A stretch of DNA of 64,000 nt from an uncultured Alphaproteobacteria bacterium (lineage in GTDB: Bacteria; Pseudomonadota; Alphaproteobacteria; HIMB59; GCA-002718135): positions 54,488 through 118,487 of the forward strand of contig CACNLM010000004.1 of assembly GCA_902621305.1 (NCBI GenBank), read 5' to 3'. Position 1 is the stretch's first letter, and each line of letters opens with the position of its first letter. This document shows, piece after piece, positions 51,030 to 60,964 of this stretch. Made by a program: the position numbers and the translations under genes. The notes beneath the pieces were generated by a model, which saw nothing but the letters and a program-made list of their open reading frames with translations, did no database searches and was not told the origin of the DNA.

Positions 51030-53477
51030 CTATATTTTTGTAAAATTATTTTCAGGATCATGCAATGGATTAAATTGAACAGACATAACATATTTATTTT
51101 TAGCAACTTCAACTTCAAAATTGCTGCCATTTAATTTTTTTAAATCTATTTCTGAATCTATATATCCAAAGACCATATTTTTATTATAACAAAATGAATA
51201 ATTGCTAGAAGTTGTTTCTCCTACAATCTTATTTTTATAATAAATCGGCTCATCATGTAATAAGAGTGGATTTCCTGGCGTAGATTTTTCTAAAACAAAA
51301 TTTGTTAGTTGTTTCTTCTTAATTCTATTTTTTGTTTTTAAAGCTTCTTTACCTATAAAATCTGTTTTTTTATTTAATTTAACAGTAAATTCTAATCCAG
51401 CTTCAAATGGGTTTTCAGCTGGTGAAATATCATGACCCCAATGTAAATATCCCTTTTCCATTCTCATGATATCTAGTGCATGGGCACCAGCATGTGAAAG
51501 GTTATATTTTTCTCCAACTTTAACTAACTCTAAATAAATTTCTCTAGATATATTTATAGGAACATAAATTTCCCAACCAAGTTCACCAACAAAAGATAAT
51601 CTTTGGAAGATTAATTTATCATTATTCATTAAAATTTCTTTAGAAGTTCTAAATTTAAAATTATCTTTTGAAAAATGTTGTCCAAATATTTCTGTTAGAA
51701 TTTCTCTACTTTTAGGACCAAAAATACCAAAGCAAGCTAGACTTTCAGTGATATCTATTAAAGTTGTGTTTTTACTTAAATTTTCTTGAATATGTTTTTT
51801 ATCATGTTCTCTCACAGATGAACCCGTTACAATACGAAAAGAATTAGTATCAATACAAGTAACTGTTAAATCGGCAACAATGCCACCATTTGAATTAAGC
51901 ATTTGCGTGTAAGTTGTATTACCAGGATAATTTTTAATATTATTACAGCATAATCGTTGAAGATCGTTGAAGGCAGTGTCTCCCTTAATTTCAAATTTTG
52001 CAAAAGCACTTAAGTCAAATAATCCAGCATTTTTTCTTGTATTTATTGTTTCATATTTTGCAGCATCATACCAATTTTGATAGCCATAACTATAATCATA
52101 CTCGGGTTTCTTACCATTTAGAGCATACCACATCGGTCTTTCAAAACCGGCCACTTGACCAAAACAAGCTCCTTTTTTTTTCAAATCATTATGAAAAGGA
52201 AGTAGTTTAATATTTCTCGAAGATATATGTTGTTTGTATGGCCAGTGCATTGCATATAAATCTCCTAATGACTCAGTAACTCTTTCAGTTATAAATTTTG
52301 TCTCAGAGTGAAATTTTTCAAATCTTGAAATATCTAAGGAGTAAAGATCATCATTAACCTCACCGTTCATCATCCATTCTGCAGTTACCTTACCTGCACC
52401 ACCAGCACTCTGAATACCAATACTATTAAATCCACAACAAACATAAAAGTTTTTTACTTCTGGTGTTTCTCCTAAAAGATAATTTGTATCTGGAGTAAAA
52501 GCCTCAGGTCCGTTAAAGAATTTTCTTATACCTACATTTTCAAGGGCTGGTATTCTTTTCATAGCATTTTTTAAATGCGGTTCAAAATGATCAAAATCTT
52601 CAGGTAGTTCTCCAAAAGAAAAATCATTGGGCACTCTATATGTATCAATAAATGCAGGTTTAGCTTTAGGCTCAAAAATTCCTACTAAAATTTTTCCAGC
52701 ATCCTCTTTTAGATATAAGCAATTATTGTAATCTCTAAGAACTGGAAGTGATTTAGAAATTTCTTTTAATGGCTCACTTAATATATAGAAGTGTTCATTT
52801 GGATATAGCGGTATACTAACGTTAATATCATTTGCTATCTGTCTTGACCACATTCCAGATGCTAGAACAATATACTCACATTTAATTTTTCCATGTTTTG
52901 TATCTACACCTTCTATTGATCCATTTTTAGTAAGGATTTTATTTACAGAACAATGTTCAAATATTTTAGCACCATACATTTTTGCCGATTTAGCAAGAAC
53001 ATTTGTTATACCAACAGGATCTGCTTGACCATCTTTTGGAATAAATATTCCACCAACAACATCATCAGTATTTATAAGAGAATAAATATCCTTAATCTGA
53101 TTTTTTTCTAATTCATTAACTTCTATATTAAATCTTTGAGCAAAAGTAGCTTGCCTTTTTAATTCTTCTAATCGATCATTAGTTGTTGCAATAGTTAAAG
53201 AGCCGTTTTGCTTTAAACCTGTTGCTAATCCTGTTTCTTTTTCCAGGTCTTTATATAAATTTAACGAATAATTTCTAAGTTTTGTAATGGTTGCTGATGC
53301 ACCAATCTGACCAATCAGTCCTGCTGCATGCCAAGTAGTTCCAGAAGTTAATTGATCTCTTTCTAGCAAGATCACATCTTTCCATCCAAATTTTGCTAAA
53401 TGATAAGCTACAGAACATCCAGCTATACCACCACCTATTACTACTACTTTAGCAGAAGTGGGAATTTTATTATTCAT
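51030..53477 (-). CDS. FAD-dependent dimethylglycine/sarcosine dehydrogenase-like protein
   Basis: Oxidative demethylation of an N-methylated glycine, transferring the C1 unit to tetrahydrofolate. N-terminal DAO domain with KVVVIGGGIAGCSVAYHLA and TSGTTWHAAGLIGQ (His of the covalent-FAD type), FAO_M linker, then a GcvT-like folate domain (KNAGLFDLSAFAKFEIKGD, FVGELGWEIYVP, KGYLHWGHDISPAENPFEAGL). 815 residues, the full length of this family. Points to use of glycine betaine breakdown products; no betaine demethylase is adjacent. Confidence 0.9.
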   Translation of the reverse strand: MNNKIPTSAKVVVIGGGIAGCSVAYHLAKFGWKDVILLERDQLTSGTTWHAAGLIGQIGASATITKLRNYSLNLYKDLEKETGLATGLKQNGSLTIATTNDRLEELKRQATFAQRFNIEVNELEKNQIKDIYSLINTDDVVGGIFIPKDGQADPVGITNVLAKSAKMYGAKIFEHCSVNKILTKNGSIEGVDTKHGKIKCEYIVLASGMWSRQIANDINVSIPLYPNEHFYILSEPLKEISKSLPVLRDYNNCLYLKEDAGKILVGIFEPKAKPAFIDTYRVPNDFSFGELPEDFDHFEPHLKNAMKRIPALENVGIRKFFNGPEAFTPDTNYLLGETPEVKNFYVCCGFNSIGIQSAGGAGKVTAEWMMNGEVNDDLYSLDISRFEKFHSETKFITERVTESLGDLYAMHWPYKQHISSRNIKLLPFHNDLKKKGACFGQVAGFERPMWYALNGKKPEYDYSYGYQNWYDAAKYETINTRKNAGLFDLSAFAKFEIKGDTAFNDLQRLCCNNIKNYPGNTTYTQMLNSNGGIVADLTVTCIDTNSFRIVTGSSVREHDKKHIQENLSKNTTLIDITESLACFGIFGPKSREILTEIFGQHFSKDNFKFRTSKEILMNNDKLIFQRLSFVGELGWEIYVPINISREIYLELVKVGEKYNLSHAGAHALDIMRMEKGYLHWGHDISPAENPFEAGLEFTVKLNKKTDFIGKEALKTKNRIKKKQLTNFVLEKSTPGNPLLLHDEPIYYKNKIVGETTSSNYSFCYNKNMVFGYIDSEIDLKKLNGSNFEVEVAKNKYVMSVQFNPLHDPENNFTKI

Positions 53478-53485
53478 TTGTAATA

Positions 53486-54490
53486 TTATAGATAAAGATT
53501 TTCAGTATGAGTTTCAAAATAAAAATCTAGATCTTCTATATTTATTTCATCTATTGTTGATGGTTCCCAAATAGGATTATGATCTTTTGAAATTAGCACA
53601 GAATTTACACCATTATCAAAGTCACTACGGTATACTATTTTTTGACTTAATTGAAATTCAGTTTCTAAACATTCTTTTAACGATTTACCTTTTGCATCAT
53701 CTACAAGTTTAGTGCTTATTGCAAGACTCATTGGACATTTAACTAAAAGAATATCTAAAATTTTTTTTGAAAACTCTGAGTTATGACTTTTTAAATTTGA
53801 TATGATTGTTTGAATATTTCCATTGAATAGTTCATTTATTAAAGTCATATTTTTAATTAGATATGTATCATTCTCTACTTCAAAATTATCGTGTGAAATT
53901 TCTCCTTTTGTAATAAATTTTTCTTTAACATCTTCTATTTTATTACTTTTAAAGTAGTGAGTTGCTAGTCCAAAAAAAATTAATTCATTTAACCCTAAAA
54001 CCTCACCCGTTAAACCAATATACTTACCAATGTTACCTGGAAGATTTGATAAAAAATAACTTCCACCAACATCTGGAAAAAAACCAATGGCAGATTCTGG
54101 CATTGCAAATTTTGAATTGTCTGTTGCCAATCTGTGATCACCATAAATTGATAAACCAACCCCGCCTCCCATCACTACACCATTCCAAACCGAAAGAAAT
54201 TCTTTACTAAATTGGCTTATTAAATAATTAAGTTTGTACTCAATTTTAAAAAAATCATGTTTTAAAGAGTTTTCTTTTCCAGCAAGAACAAGAGATTTTA
54301 CATCACCTCCTGCACAAAAATGTTTACCTTCTCCAACTAACAATACTCTTAAGATATTATCTTTTTCTCCCCATTCTAATAATTTGTCATGGAATTTTTT
54401 TGCCATTTCTAAATTGAGAGCATTTAAAGCTTTAGGACGATTTAGTTTAATGATTCCAGTTTGGTTAGTTTCTGAAAATACAATATCCAT
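53486..54490 (-). CDS. 3-hydroxyisobutyryl-CoA hydrolase / enoyl-CoA hydratase family
   Basis: Crotonase fold, 334 residues. LNRPKALNALNLEMAK, GKHFCAGGDVKSL (oxyanion-hole segment), GVVMGGGVGLSIYGDHRLAT, and MPESAIGFFPDVGGSYFLS with the Glu and Asp pattern of HIBYL-CoA hydrolases in valine degradation. The length is that of HIBCH rather than a simple hydratase (about 260). Ends eight bases before the DMGDH-like start and begins at the uvrB stop. Confidence 0.87.
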   Translation of the reverse strand: MDIVFSETNQTGIIKLNRPKALNALNLEMAKKFHDKLLEWGEKDNILRVLLVGEGKHFCAGGDVKSLVLAGKENSLKHDFFKIEYKLNYLISQFSKEFLSVWNGVVMGGGVGLSIYGDHRLATDNSKFAMPESAIGFFPDVGGSYFLSNLPGNIGKYIGLTGEVLGLNELIFFGLATHYFKSNKIEDVKEKFITKGEISHDNFEVENDTYLIKNMTLINELFNGNIQTIISNLKSHNSEFSKKILDILLVKCPMSLAISTKLVDDAKGKSLKECLETEFQLSQKIVYRSDFDNGVNSVLISKDHNPIWEPSTIDEINIEDLDFYFETHTENLYL

Positions 54491-56544
54491 TAATTCTTTT
54501 TAAACTGCAAAACTTTATTAGAAAGACCCACTTCTTTTGCCTTTAATCTATTAATTTCATCTCGCAATCTTGCTGCATCTTCAAATTCAAGTTTTGAAGC
54601 AAATTCATTCATTTTTTTCTCTAAATTTTTAATATGTTTATTAAGATCCTTACCAACTAATTCTTTAGCATTATCAATTTCAACTGTAACATGATCTTGT
54701 TCAGCTGTGTTCTCAATTATTTCTTGAATATTTTTTTTAATACTGATTGGCGTAATTTTATTTATTTTATTATATTCTAGTTGTTTTGTTCGCCTTCTAT
54801 CTGTCTCTTCGATAGCTTCTTTCATACTAGTGGTAATGTTATCAGCATACATTAGGACTTTACTCTCAACATTTCTTGCAGCTCTACCAATAGTCTGAAT
54901 TAAACTAGTTCTAGAACGAAGGTAACCTTCCTTATCAGCATCTAGTATAGCCATTAAAGCACATTCTGGAATATCTAAACCTTCTCTAAGAAGATTTATT
55001 CCTACTAAAACATTAAAAACTCCTAGTCTTAGATCTCTAATAATTTCTATTCTTTCTAATGTATCGATATCAGAGTGAAGATACCTTACCTTTAATCCTT
55101 CTTCATTAATATATTCAGTAAGATCTTCGGCCATTTTTTTTGTAAGTGTTGTGATTAGAACACGATGACCTTTATCTATAGTCTTTTTACATTCATCAAT
55201 TAAGTTATCAATTTGATGTTTAGTTGGCCTTATCTCAATAGGTGGATCAATTAAACCAGTTGGTCTAATTACTTGTTCAACAAAGGTTCCACCTGTCTTT
55301 TCTAGTTCATAATCTCCTGGCGTTGCACTTACAAATATTGTTTGTGGACGCATTGCATCCCATTCTTCTCTTTTTAAAGGTCTGTTATCAACACAACTTG
55401 GTAGTCTAAAACCATATTGAGCTAAAGTTGATTTTCTAGAAAAATCACCTTTGTACATTCCAGCTATTTGACCACATGTCTGATGGCTTTCATCTATAAA
55501 CAATAAAGAGTCTTCTGGAATATATTCATAAAGTGTAGGAGGAGGCTCGCCTGGCTTTCTTCCTGACAAATATCTAGAATAATTTTCAATACCACTACAA
55601 CTTCCAGTAGTTTCCATCATTTCTAAGTCAAATGTAGTTCTTTCATCTAACCTTTGTCTTTCTAAGTATTTTTTTTCTTTTTCAAAAATCTCTAATTGTT
55701 TTTTTAGATCATTTTTAATCATAGTAATCGCTTTTTTTATTGTTGGCTTTGGGGTTACATAATGAGAGTTTGCAAAGATTCTTATTTGTTCAAGTTCCCC
55801 AAGCTTCTCTCCAGTAAGTGGGTCCACTTGCGTTATACTCTCTATGTCATCTCCAAACATAGAAATTTTCCAAGAAATATCTTCATAGTGAGAAGGGAAA
55901 ATTTCTAAAATATCTCCCTTTGCCCTAAAACTACCTCTTCTAAAATCCATGTCACGACGTTTGTATAAAAGTTCTACCAACTTTCTGATAATTATCTCTC
56001 TACTTATTGATTGATTTTTATCTAAAGTAAAAGACATTGAAGAATAAGCATCAACTGATCCAATACCATAAATACAAGAAACCGATGCTACTATGATTGT
56101 ATCTCTTCTTTCCACTAAAGATCTAGTAGCTGAATGTCTTAGACGATCAATTTGTTCGTTGATTGAAGATTCTTTTTCAATATATGTATCCGTCCTTGGT
56201 ACATATGCTTCAGGTGTGTAATAATCATAATAACTTACAAAATATTCAACAGCATTATTTGGAAACAAATTTTTCATTTCGCCATAAAGTTGTGCCGCTA
56301 ATGTTTTGTTTGGAGCCATTATCAAAGTAGGTTTCTGGACTTTTTCAATCACTTTAGCCATTGTAAATGTCTTACCTGATCCAGTGACACCTAAAAGAAC
56401 TTGTTCTTGTTCTCCTTCATTTAGACTTTTAACAATACTTTTAATTGCTTCAGGCTGATCACCACTTGGATTAAAATCACTCACAATTTTAAAAGGTGTT
56501 GTGATTCCAGAAGAGAGATGATGTTTTTTTTCTGCTTTATTCAT
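54490..56544 (-). CDS. uvrB: Excinuclease ABC subunit B
   Basis: Damage-verifying helicase of nucleotide excision repair. FNPSGDQPEAIKSI, Walker A LLGVTGSGKTFTMA, beta-hairpin VSYYDYYTPEAYVPRTD, DESHQT, GINLLREGLDIPE and the C-terminal UVR motif (FASKLEFEDAARLRDEINRL). I start at ATG 56544 (MNKAEKKHHL), which overlaps the upstream gene by eight bases; the track start at 56562 extends further into it. About 684 residues, full length. Confidence 0.96.
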   Translation of the reverse strand: MNKAEKKHHLSSGITTPFKIVSDFNPSGDQPEAIKSIVKSLNEGEQEQVLLGVTGSGKTFTMAKVIEKVQKPTLIMAPNKTLAAQLYGEMKNLFPNNAVEYFVSYYDYYTPEAYVPRTDTYIEKESSINEQIDRLRHSATRSLVERRDTIIVASVSCIYGIGSVDAYSSMSFTLDKNQSISREIIIRKLVELLYKRRDMDFRRGSFRAKGDILEIFPSHYEDISWKISMFGDDIESITQVDPLTGEKLGELEQIRIFANSHYVTPKPTIKKAITMIKNDLKKQLEIFEKEKKYLERQRLDERTTFDLEMMETTGSCSGIENYSRYLSGRKPGEPPPTLYEYIPEDSLLFIDESHQTCGQIAGMYKGDFSRKSTLAQYGFRLPSCVDNRPLKREEWDAMRPQTIFVSATPGDYELEKTGGTFVEQVIRPTGLIDPPIEIRPTKHQIDNLIDECKKTIDKGHRVLITTLTKKMAEDLTEYINEEGLKVRYLHSDIDTLERIEIIRDLRLGVFNVLVGINLLREGLDIPECALMAILDADKEGYLRSRTSLIQTIGRAARNVESKVLMYADNITTSMKEAIEETDRRRTKQLEYNKINKITPISIKKNIQEIIENTAEQDHVTVEIDNAKELVGKDLNKHIKNLEKKMNEFASKLEFEDAARLRDEINRLKAKEVGLSNKVLQFKKN

Positions 56545-57766
56545 TAATTCTAATATAATCATTTAGATAATTGTACTTTTCTAAAAAACTACCATCTGTT
56601 GTTATTGTTCCATTTAATAATCTTCCATCATCTTCTTTTAATAAAAAAGGAAGAACTTCGTTGATAATACCTTCACTAAATTCTGTACTTGAATCCCGTG
56701 GTAATTCAGATGGTAAATTATCAACTGCCATAACAGCAATTCCATCATTATTTTCATCTATCTCTTTTAAATTATATCTTTCAATCCAATAATTTGGCTC
56801 CTCAATTGTTGTTGATCGTATTGTAGTTGGGACAGAGCCATTAATATCACAAGTAATATCGCCAACAATTTTTAGATTTTGTAAATCTTTTAAGTCTTCA
56901 TTCTCAAATATTTTTGGAGAGGATGGGTCCCAGTAATGTGCACTTATAAGTATATTAGTTTCTTTTAAATATTGTAATGCAGAACTCGAATAATCTTGAG
57001 GATTATTAATAAAATGCTCAAGGTTAAAATTAGTTGAAGAATTATTTGTAACATAATCTTTAGTTTCCAAATTACAAAAAATAGGCTGATCAAATTTTTT
57101 TTCCAAAAAGTCTTTTTTTGATACTGCTTTAATGTTTGTTTGATTCAAAAGTTCAATTACTCCTTTCGCAACTCTACCATCACCAGTAACTAGAATTTTA
57201 GTTTTAGGAAAATATAAATTTTTTAAATTTAATACCAATCTTTCATAATCATCAATTTTATAGGCACTAGCAAGAGATTGTTTACCAATCACTCTAAGCA
57301 ATAAATTTAATGTATTATAACAACCAACAATACCTGCAAATCTTCCAAAACCTAAACATCTTGTACCATTTTTACCTCTGATATTTTCATAATCGATCAA
57401 TGTAATTTTTTTATTTAAAATTGATAAGAGTAGGTCTTTCTTATGTTTTTCAATATTTTTTTGTTGTTTATTAATTTTAAAAGTGTGAGAAAAAAAAAGA
57501 TATGTCCTATTATTAATTAAAATATTTGGATCAATTTCTTTAACTCCGAATATGATTGAGCATTCATTTAAATTATCATTAATTTTAGCACCACATAATT
57601 CATATTCTTCATCAGAAAAACATCTACTATTTGATGGCTGAATAATGAAATTAACATTCGGATTGCTTTCTTTGTATTTTTTAATATGCTCTGGGACTAG
57701 AGGAGTTCTATTTTCATCATTTCTAGACTCTCTAACAATACCAATATTGGTTAATTGATTATCCAT
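56537..57766 (-). CDS. Saccharopine dehydrogenase (LYS1/lysine-ketoglutarate reductase-like)
   Basis: 409 residues of the alanine dehydrogenase/transhydrogenase fold: IGIVRESRNDENRTPLVPEHI at the N terminus, FGRFAGIVGCYNTL, nucleotide motif KILVTGDGRVAKGV, and VVGDITCDINGSVPTTI and GIAVMAVDNLPSELPRDSS, typical of LKR/LYS1 enzymes. Forms or cleaves the lysine-saccharopine bond. Overlaps the partner gene by eight bases, giving a two-gene version of the eukaryotic LKR/SDH fusion, probably for lysine degradation. Confidence 0.85.
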   Translation of the reverse strand: MDNQLTNIGIVRESRNDENRTPLVPEHIKKYKESNPNVNFIIQPSNSRCFSDEEYELCGAKINDNLNECSIIFGVKEIDPNILINNRTYLFFSHTFKINKQQKNIEKHKKDLLLSILNKKITLIDYENIRGKNGTRCLGFGRFAGIVGCYNTLNLLLRVIGKQSLASAYKIDDYERLVLNLKNLYFPKTKILVTGDGRVAKGVIELLNQTNIKAVSKKDFLEKKFDQPIFCNLETKDYVTNNSSTNFNLEHFINNPQDYSSSALQYLKETNILISAHYWDPSSPKIFENEDLKDLQNLKIVGDITCDINGSVPTTIRSTTIEEPNYWIERYNLKEIDENNDGIAVMAVDNLPSELPRDSSTEFSEGIINEVLPFLLKEDDGRLLNGTITTDGSFLEKYNYLNDYIRINE

Positions 57767-58886
57767 TCTCTTGTTGGATATTAATTTTATAATCTTTTAA
57801 AATTTTAAAAAAATACATTATATCTTCTGTTTTATGTGGTGCAGTTTTAACACCAGACTCAATTTTATTATCTAAAATTAAATCAATCGCAGCTGATAAA
57901 GTAATCGATACAAGTTTGCCCATTGCAGTATTTTCACCACTTCCTTTTTCATCTAAAAAATAAGAACTATCAAAAATTTTATCATGATTTTCAAAAGCTT
58001 TAAGTTTTACAGAAAGTACAACGCGATCTTCTTCCTCAGGTAAATATTTATTATCTTTTAATAATTCGTCACTTTTTTTATTGATTTCAGCTTCTATATT
58101 ATCTGAATTATTTTCTAGCATTAAAAAAATATCTTTCCATGCCTCTTTCCAACCATTAAGTCGTAAAGTTCCTCTTACGAACTCTTTGACTTTCCATTTC
58201 TCATCAAACGAGTATTCACTTACATATGGTGTTGAATCTCTGTTTGGATAAGCTTCAAAATTTTCACCAGATATTGAATAAGAACTAATAGATTTGTAAG
58301 GAATTACAGTATTTATTTTACCTTTTGTTATATATTTTGCATCATTGTTTAAGGCTTTGATTACTCCAGCTGGAGACCAACTAAATTTATATTTGAAATC
58401 ATTTGGAATTGCTGGAAAACCTCCACAATATGATTCATATACCACTTCTGTTTCTTCAGTCGAAATTTTTTTAAGATCATTGACAAGTAAATGAGAAAAA
58501 AAATGATCAATACCTGGGTCTAAACCGACCTCATTGATAAATACTAAATTTTCTTTTTTTACATCTGAATTTAGCATGTTTATTTCTGGATTAAGGTAAC
58601 TAGTACATGCAAAATGACATTTATGTTTTAAACAAAGTTCAGCTATTTCTAAATGTTTGTTTGCTGGTAGTTGAGAAATAACAATATCACCTGGATTTGT
58701 TTCGTTAAATAATAAATTAACATCAAACTGTTTTGCATTCACATTGTTTTTATCTACATGGTCAATACTCTTTGTAGCTTTATCTAATGTTCTATTCCAT
58801 ACTGTAAAATTATCTAAATTTTTAGCTAATCTTCTAATTCCTGGTATGGAAGATAATCCTGTTCCTATCCAATGTACATGTTTCAT
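57759..58886 (-). CDS. Saccharopine dehydrogenase (LYS9/SDH-like)
   Basis: 375 residues. Rossmann segment HVHWIGTGLSSIPGIRRLAK, ISQLPANKHLEIAELCLKHKCHFACTSY, FINEVGLDPGIDHFFSHLL (the DPGIDH block is diagnostic) and SYCGGFPAI with SWSPAGVIKAL. Oxidises saccharopine to glutamate and aminoadipate semialdehyde, following the LKR-like partner immediately downstream. Divergent from the TauE-family gene. Confidence 0.87.
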   Translation of the reverse strand: MKHVHWIGTGLSSIPGIRRLAKNLDNFTVWNRTLDKATKSIDHVDKNNVNAKQFDVNLLFNETNPGDIVISQLPANKHLEIAELCLKHKCHFACTSYLNPEINMLNSDVKKENLVFINEVGLDPGIDHFFSHLLVNDLKKISTEETEVVYESYCGGFPAIPNDFKYKFSWSPAGVIKALNNDAKYITKGKINTVIPYKSISSYSISGENFEAYPNRDSTPYVSEYSFDEKWKVKEFVRGTLRLNGWKEAWKDIFLMLENNSDNIEAEINKKSDELLKDNKYLPEEEDRVVLSVKLKAFENHDKIFDSSYFLDEKGSGENTAMGKLVSITLSAAIDLILDNKIESGVKTAPHKTEDIMYFFKILKDYKINIQQENG

Positions 58887-58951
58887 AGTCTTATTTACTT
58901 TTATATTAAATTGTTTACTACATTAATAAAACTTAAAATACGGTAATTTAT

Positions 58952-59761
58952 TTGACTTCAATAGTATTTATTTTTTTATTAACAGGTCTAGTCTCTGGTT
59001 TTATTGCAGGATTATTAGGAGTTGGAGGTGGAATAATAATAGTACCTGTAACTTACTTTATTTTACTTAATCTTGGTTATAGCTCTGAAATTGTCATGCA
59101 TGTTGCTGTAGCATCTTCCCTTGGTGTAATTTGTTTTACTTCAATTTCTTCCATAAGATCCCATGTTAAACTTAAAAATACAAATTTGATAATTGTAAAA
59201 AAATGGGCAGTAGGAATAATAATAGGATCAATTGTAGGTTCAATTGCAGCAAGTTCTATTTCAGGACAGAGTTTAGTAATTCTTTTTGTAATTCTAGCAT
59301 TTTTGATTTCATTAAATATGCTGTTTCAACAAAACCCAATAATTGTAAGTAAGGATATACCATCATCTAATATAATTAATTTTGCATTAAGCTCTTCTAT
59401 TGGTTTTTTATCTGCAACAATAGGTATAGGTGGTGGCAGTTTTAGTGTCCCAACTTTAACAATGTTTTCAAAAAAGATTCATGAAGCAGTTGGTACATCT
59501 GCTGTTTTTGGTTTTTTAATTGCTTTTCCAGGAACACTTACATTTATGTATACTGGGTCAAATATTAATGAACTTCCCATTTATTCTCTTGGTTATGTAA
59601 ATATAATAATAGTTTTTTTTATATCGATAACTAGTATATTTACTGCTGGAATTGGTGCAAAAGTTTCATCAAATATAGATAAGTTAGTATTAAGAAAGAT
59701 TTTTGCTATTTTTTTGTTGTTAACTTGTGCTAGTCTAATTATTGAACATTTTATAATTTAA
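58952..59761 (+). CDS. TSUP family (TauE/SafE) membrane transporter
   Basis: 269 residues with about eight helices and the two half-repeats of the family: GLVSGFIAGLLGVGGGIIIVPVTYF and SIGFLSATIGIGGGSFSVPTLTMF. Moves sulfite, sulfoacetate or organosulfur anions in characterised members; substrate unknown here. The start is TTG at 58952, since no ATG precedes the first helix. Directly followed by the aminotransferase (TAAATG spacing). Confidence 0.87.
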   Translation: MTSIVFIFLLTGLVSGFIAGLLGVGGGIIIVPVTYFILLNLGYSSEIVMHVAVASSLGVICFTSISSIRSHVKLKNTNLIIVKKWAVGIIIGSIVGSIAASSISGQSLVILFVILAFLISLNMLFQQNPIIVSKDIPSSNIINFALSSSIGFLSATIGIGGGSFSVPTLTMFSKKIHEAVGTSAVFGFLIAFPGTLTFMYTGSNINELPIYSLGYVNIIIVFFISITSIFTAGIGAKVSSNIDKLVLRKIFAIFLLLTCASLIIEHFII

Positions 59762-60964
59762 ATGAATTTTGTTGCAGATAGACTAAGTAAAATAAAACCT
59801 TCAATGACTGTAGGTATAAATGTCAAAGCCAAAGCTTTGAAGGACGAAGGTAAAGATGTAATTGTTCTTGCAGCAGGTGAGCCAGATTTTAACACACCAA
59901 AAAATATAAGAGATGCTGCTAGTAAAGCGATGGAAGAGGGTAAAACAAAATATGTACCAGGTAAAGGTACACCAGAATTACAAAAAGCAATTCAGAAAAA
60001 ATTCAGAGAAGATAATAATATTGATTATCAATTAGATGAAATCATATGCGGTGTAGGAGGTAAACATATTATCTATAATGCTATGATGGCAACAATTAAT
60101 CCAGGAGATGAAGTCATTATAACAGCTCCTTTTTGGGTTAGTTATCCAGATATTGTTTTATTAGCAGAAGGGAAGCCCGTGATAGTTAAGTGTCCTCAAT
60201 CACAGAATTTTAAAATTACGCCAGAACAACTTGAAAAAAATATAAACTCTAAAACAAAATGGTTAATGTTAAATAGTCCTAGCAATCCAACTGGATCTGT
60301 TTATTCAAAAAAAGAGTTAGAAGACTTAGCACTTATCTTAAAAAATTATCCTAATGTTCTTATAATGTGTGATGATATATACGAAAAAATTATTTACGAT
60401 GGAGTAGAATTTCATACACTTGCTTCTATTGAGCCTTCACTAAAAAACAGATGTTTGACACTAAACGGTGTTTCAAAATCATATTGTATGACAGGATGGA
60501 GACTTGGATATTGTGGAGCTCCAAAAGAGATTATTGCTGCTATGAACAAAATACAATCGCAAAGCACAACATCAACTTCTTCAATAACAATGGCTGCTGC
60601 AGTTGAAGCAATAAGTGGCCCACAGGATTTTATAAACGATCATAATAAAAAATTTTTGAAACGCAGAGATTTAGTATTGAATAAATTAAATGATATTGAT
60701 GGAATTACATGTCAAAAACCGGAAGGAGCTTTTTACGTTTATCCAAATTGTGAGGATATAATTGGAAAACAGACACCAAATGGAAAACATATCTCCAATG
60801 ATGAAGATTTCATGACATACCTTTTAGAAGATCAAGGCGTAGCAGGAGTTCATGGTGCAGCATTTGGTTTATCGCCTTATTTTAGATTATCTTATGCAAC
60901 TAGTGATGCAATTCTAGAAGATGCGTGCAACAGAATAAAAGAAGCTTGTAATAAGCTTACTTAA
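59762..60964 (+). CDS. aspC: Aspartate aminotransferase (class I, Ib subgroup)
   Basis: PLP enzyme, 400 residues. VIVLAAGEPDFNTPKNIRDAA at the N terminus, NSPSNPTGSVYSKKEL, CDDIYEKIIYDG, PLP-binding Lys in LNGVSKSYCMTGWRLGYCG, and the C-terminal Arg in SPYFRLSYATS. Matches alphaproteobacterial AspAT (also able to act as prephenate or arogenate aminotransferase in some members). Convergent with pyruvate kinase, eight-base overlap. Confidence 0.92.
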   Translation: MNFVADRLSKIKPSMTVGINVKAKALKDEGKDVIVLAAGEPDFNTPKNIRDAASKAMEEGKTKYVPGKGTPELQKAIQKKFREDNNIDYQLDEIICGVGGKHIIYNAMMATINPGDEVIITAPFWVSYPDIVLLAEGKPVIVKCPQSQNFKITPEQLEKNINSKTKWLMLNSPSNPTGSVYSKKELEDLALILKNYPNVLIMCDDIYEKIIYDGVEFHTLASIEPSLKNRCLTLNGVSKSYCMTGWRLGYCGAPKEIIAAMNKIQSQSTTSTSSITMAAAVEAISGPQDFINDHNKKFLKRRDLVLNKLNDIDGITCQKPEGAFYVYPNCEDIIGKQTPNGKHISNDEDFMTYLLEDQGVAGVHGAAFGLSPYFRLSYATSDAILEDACNRIKEACNKLT

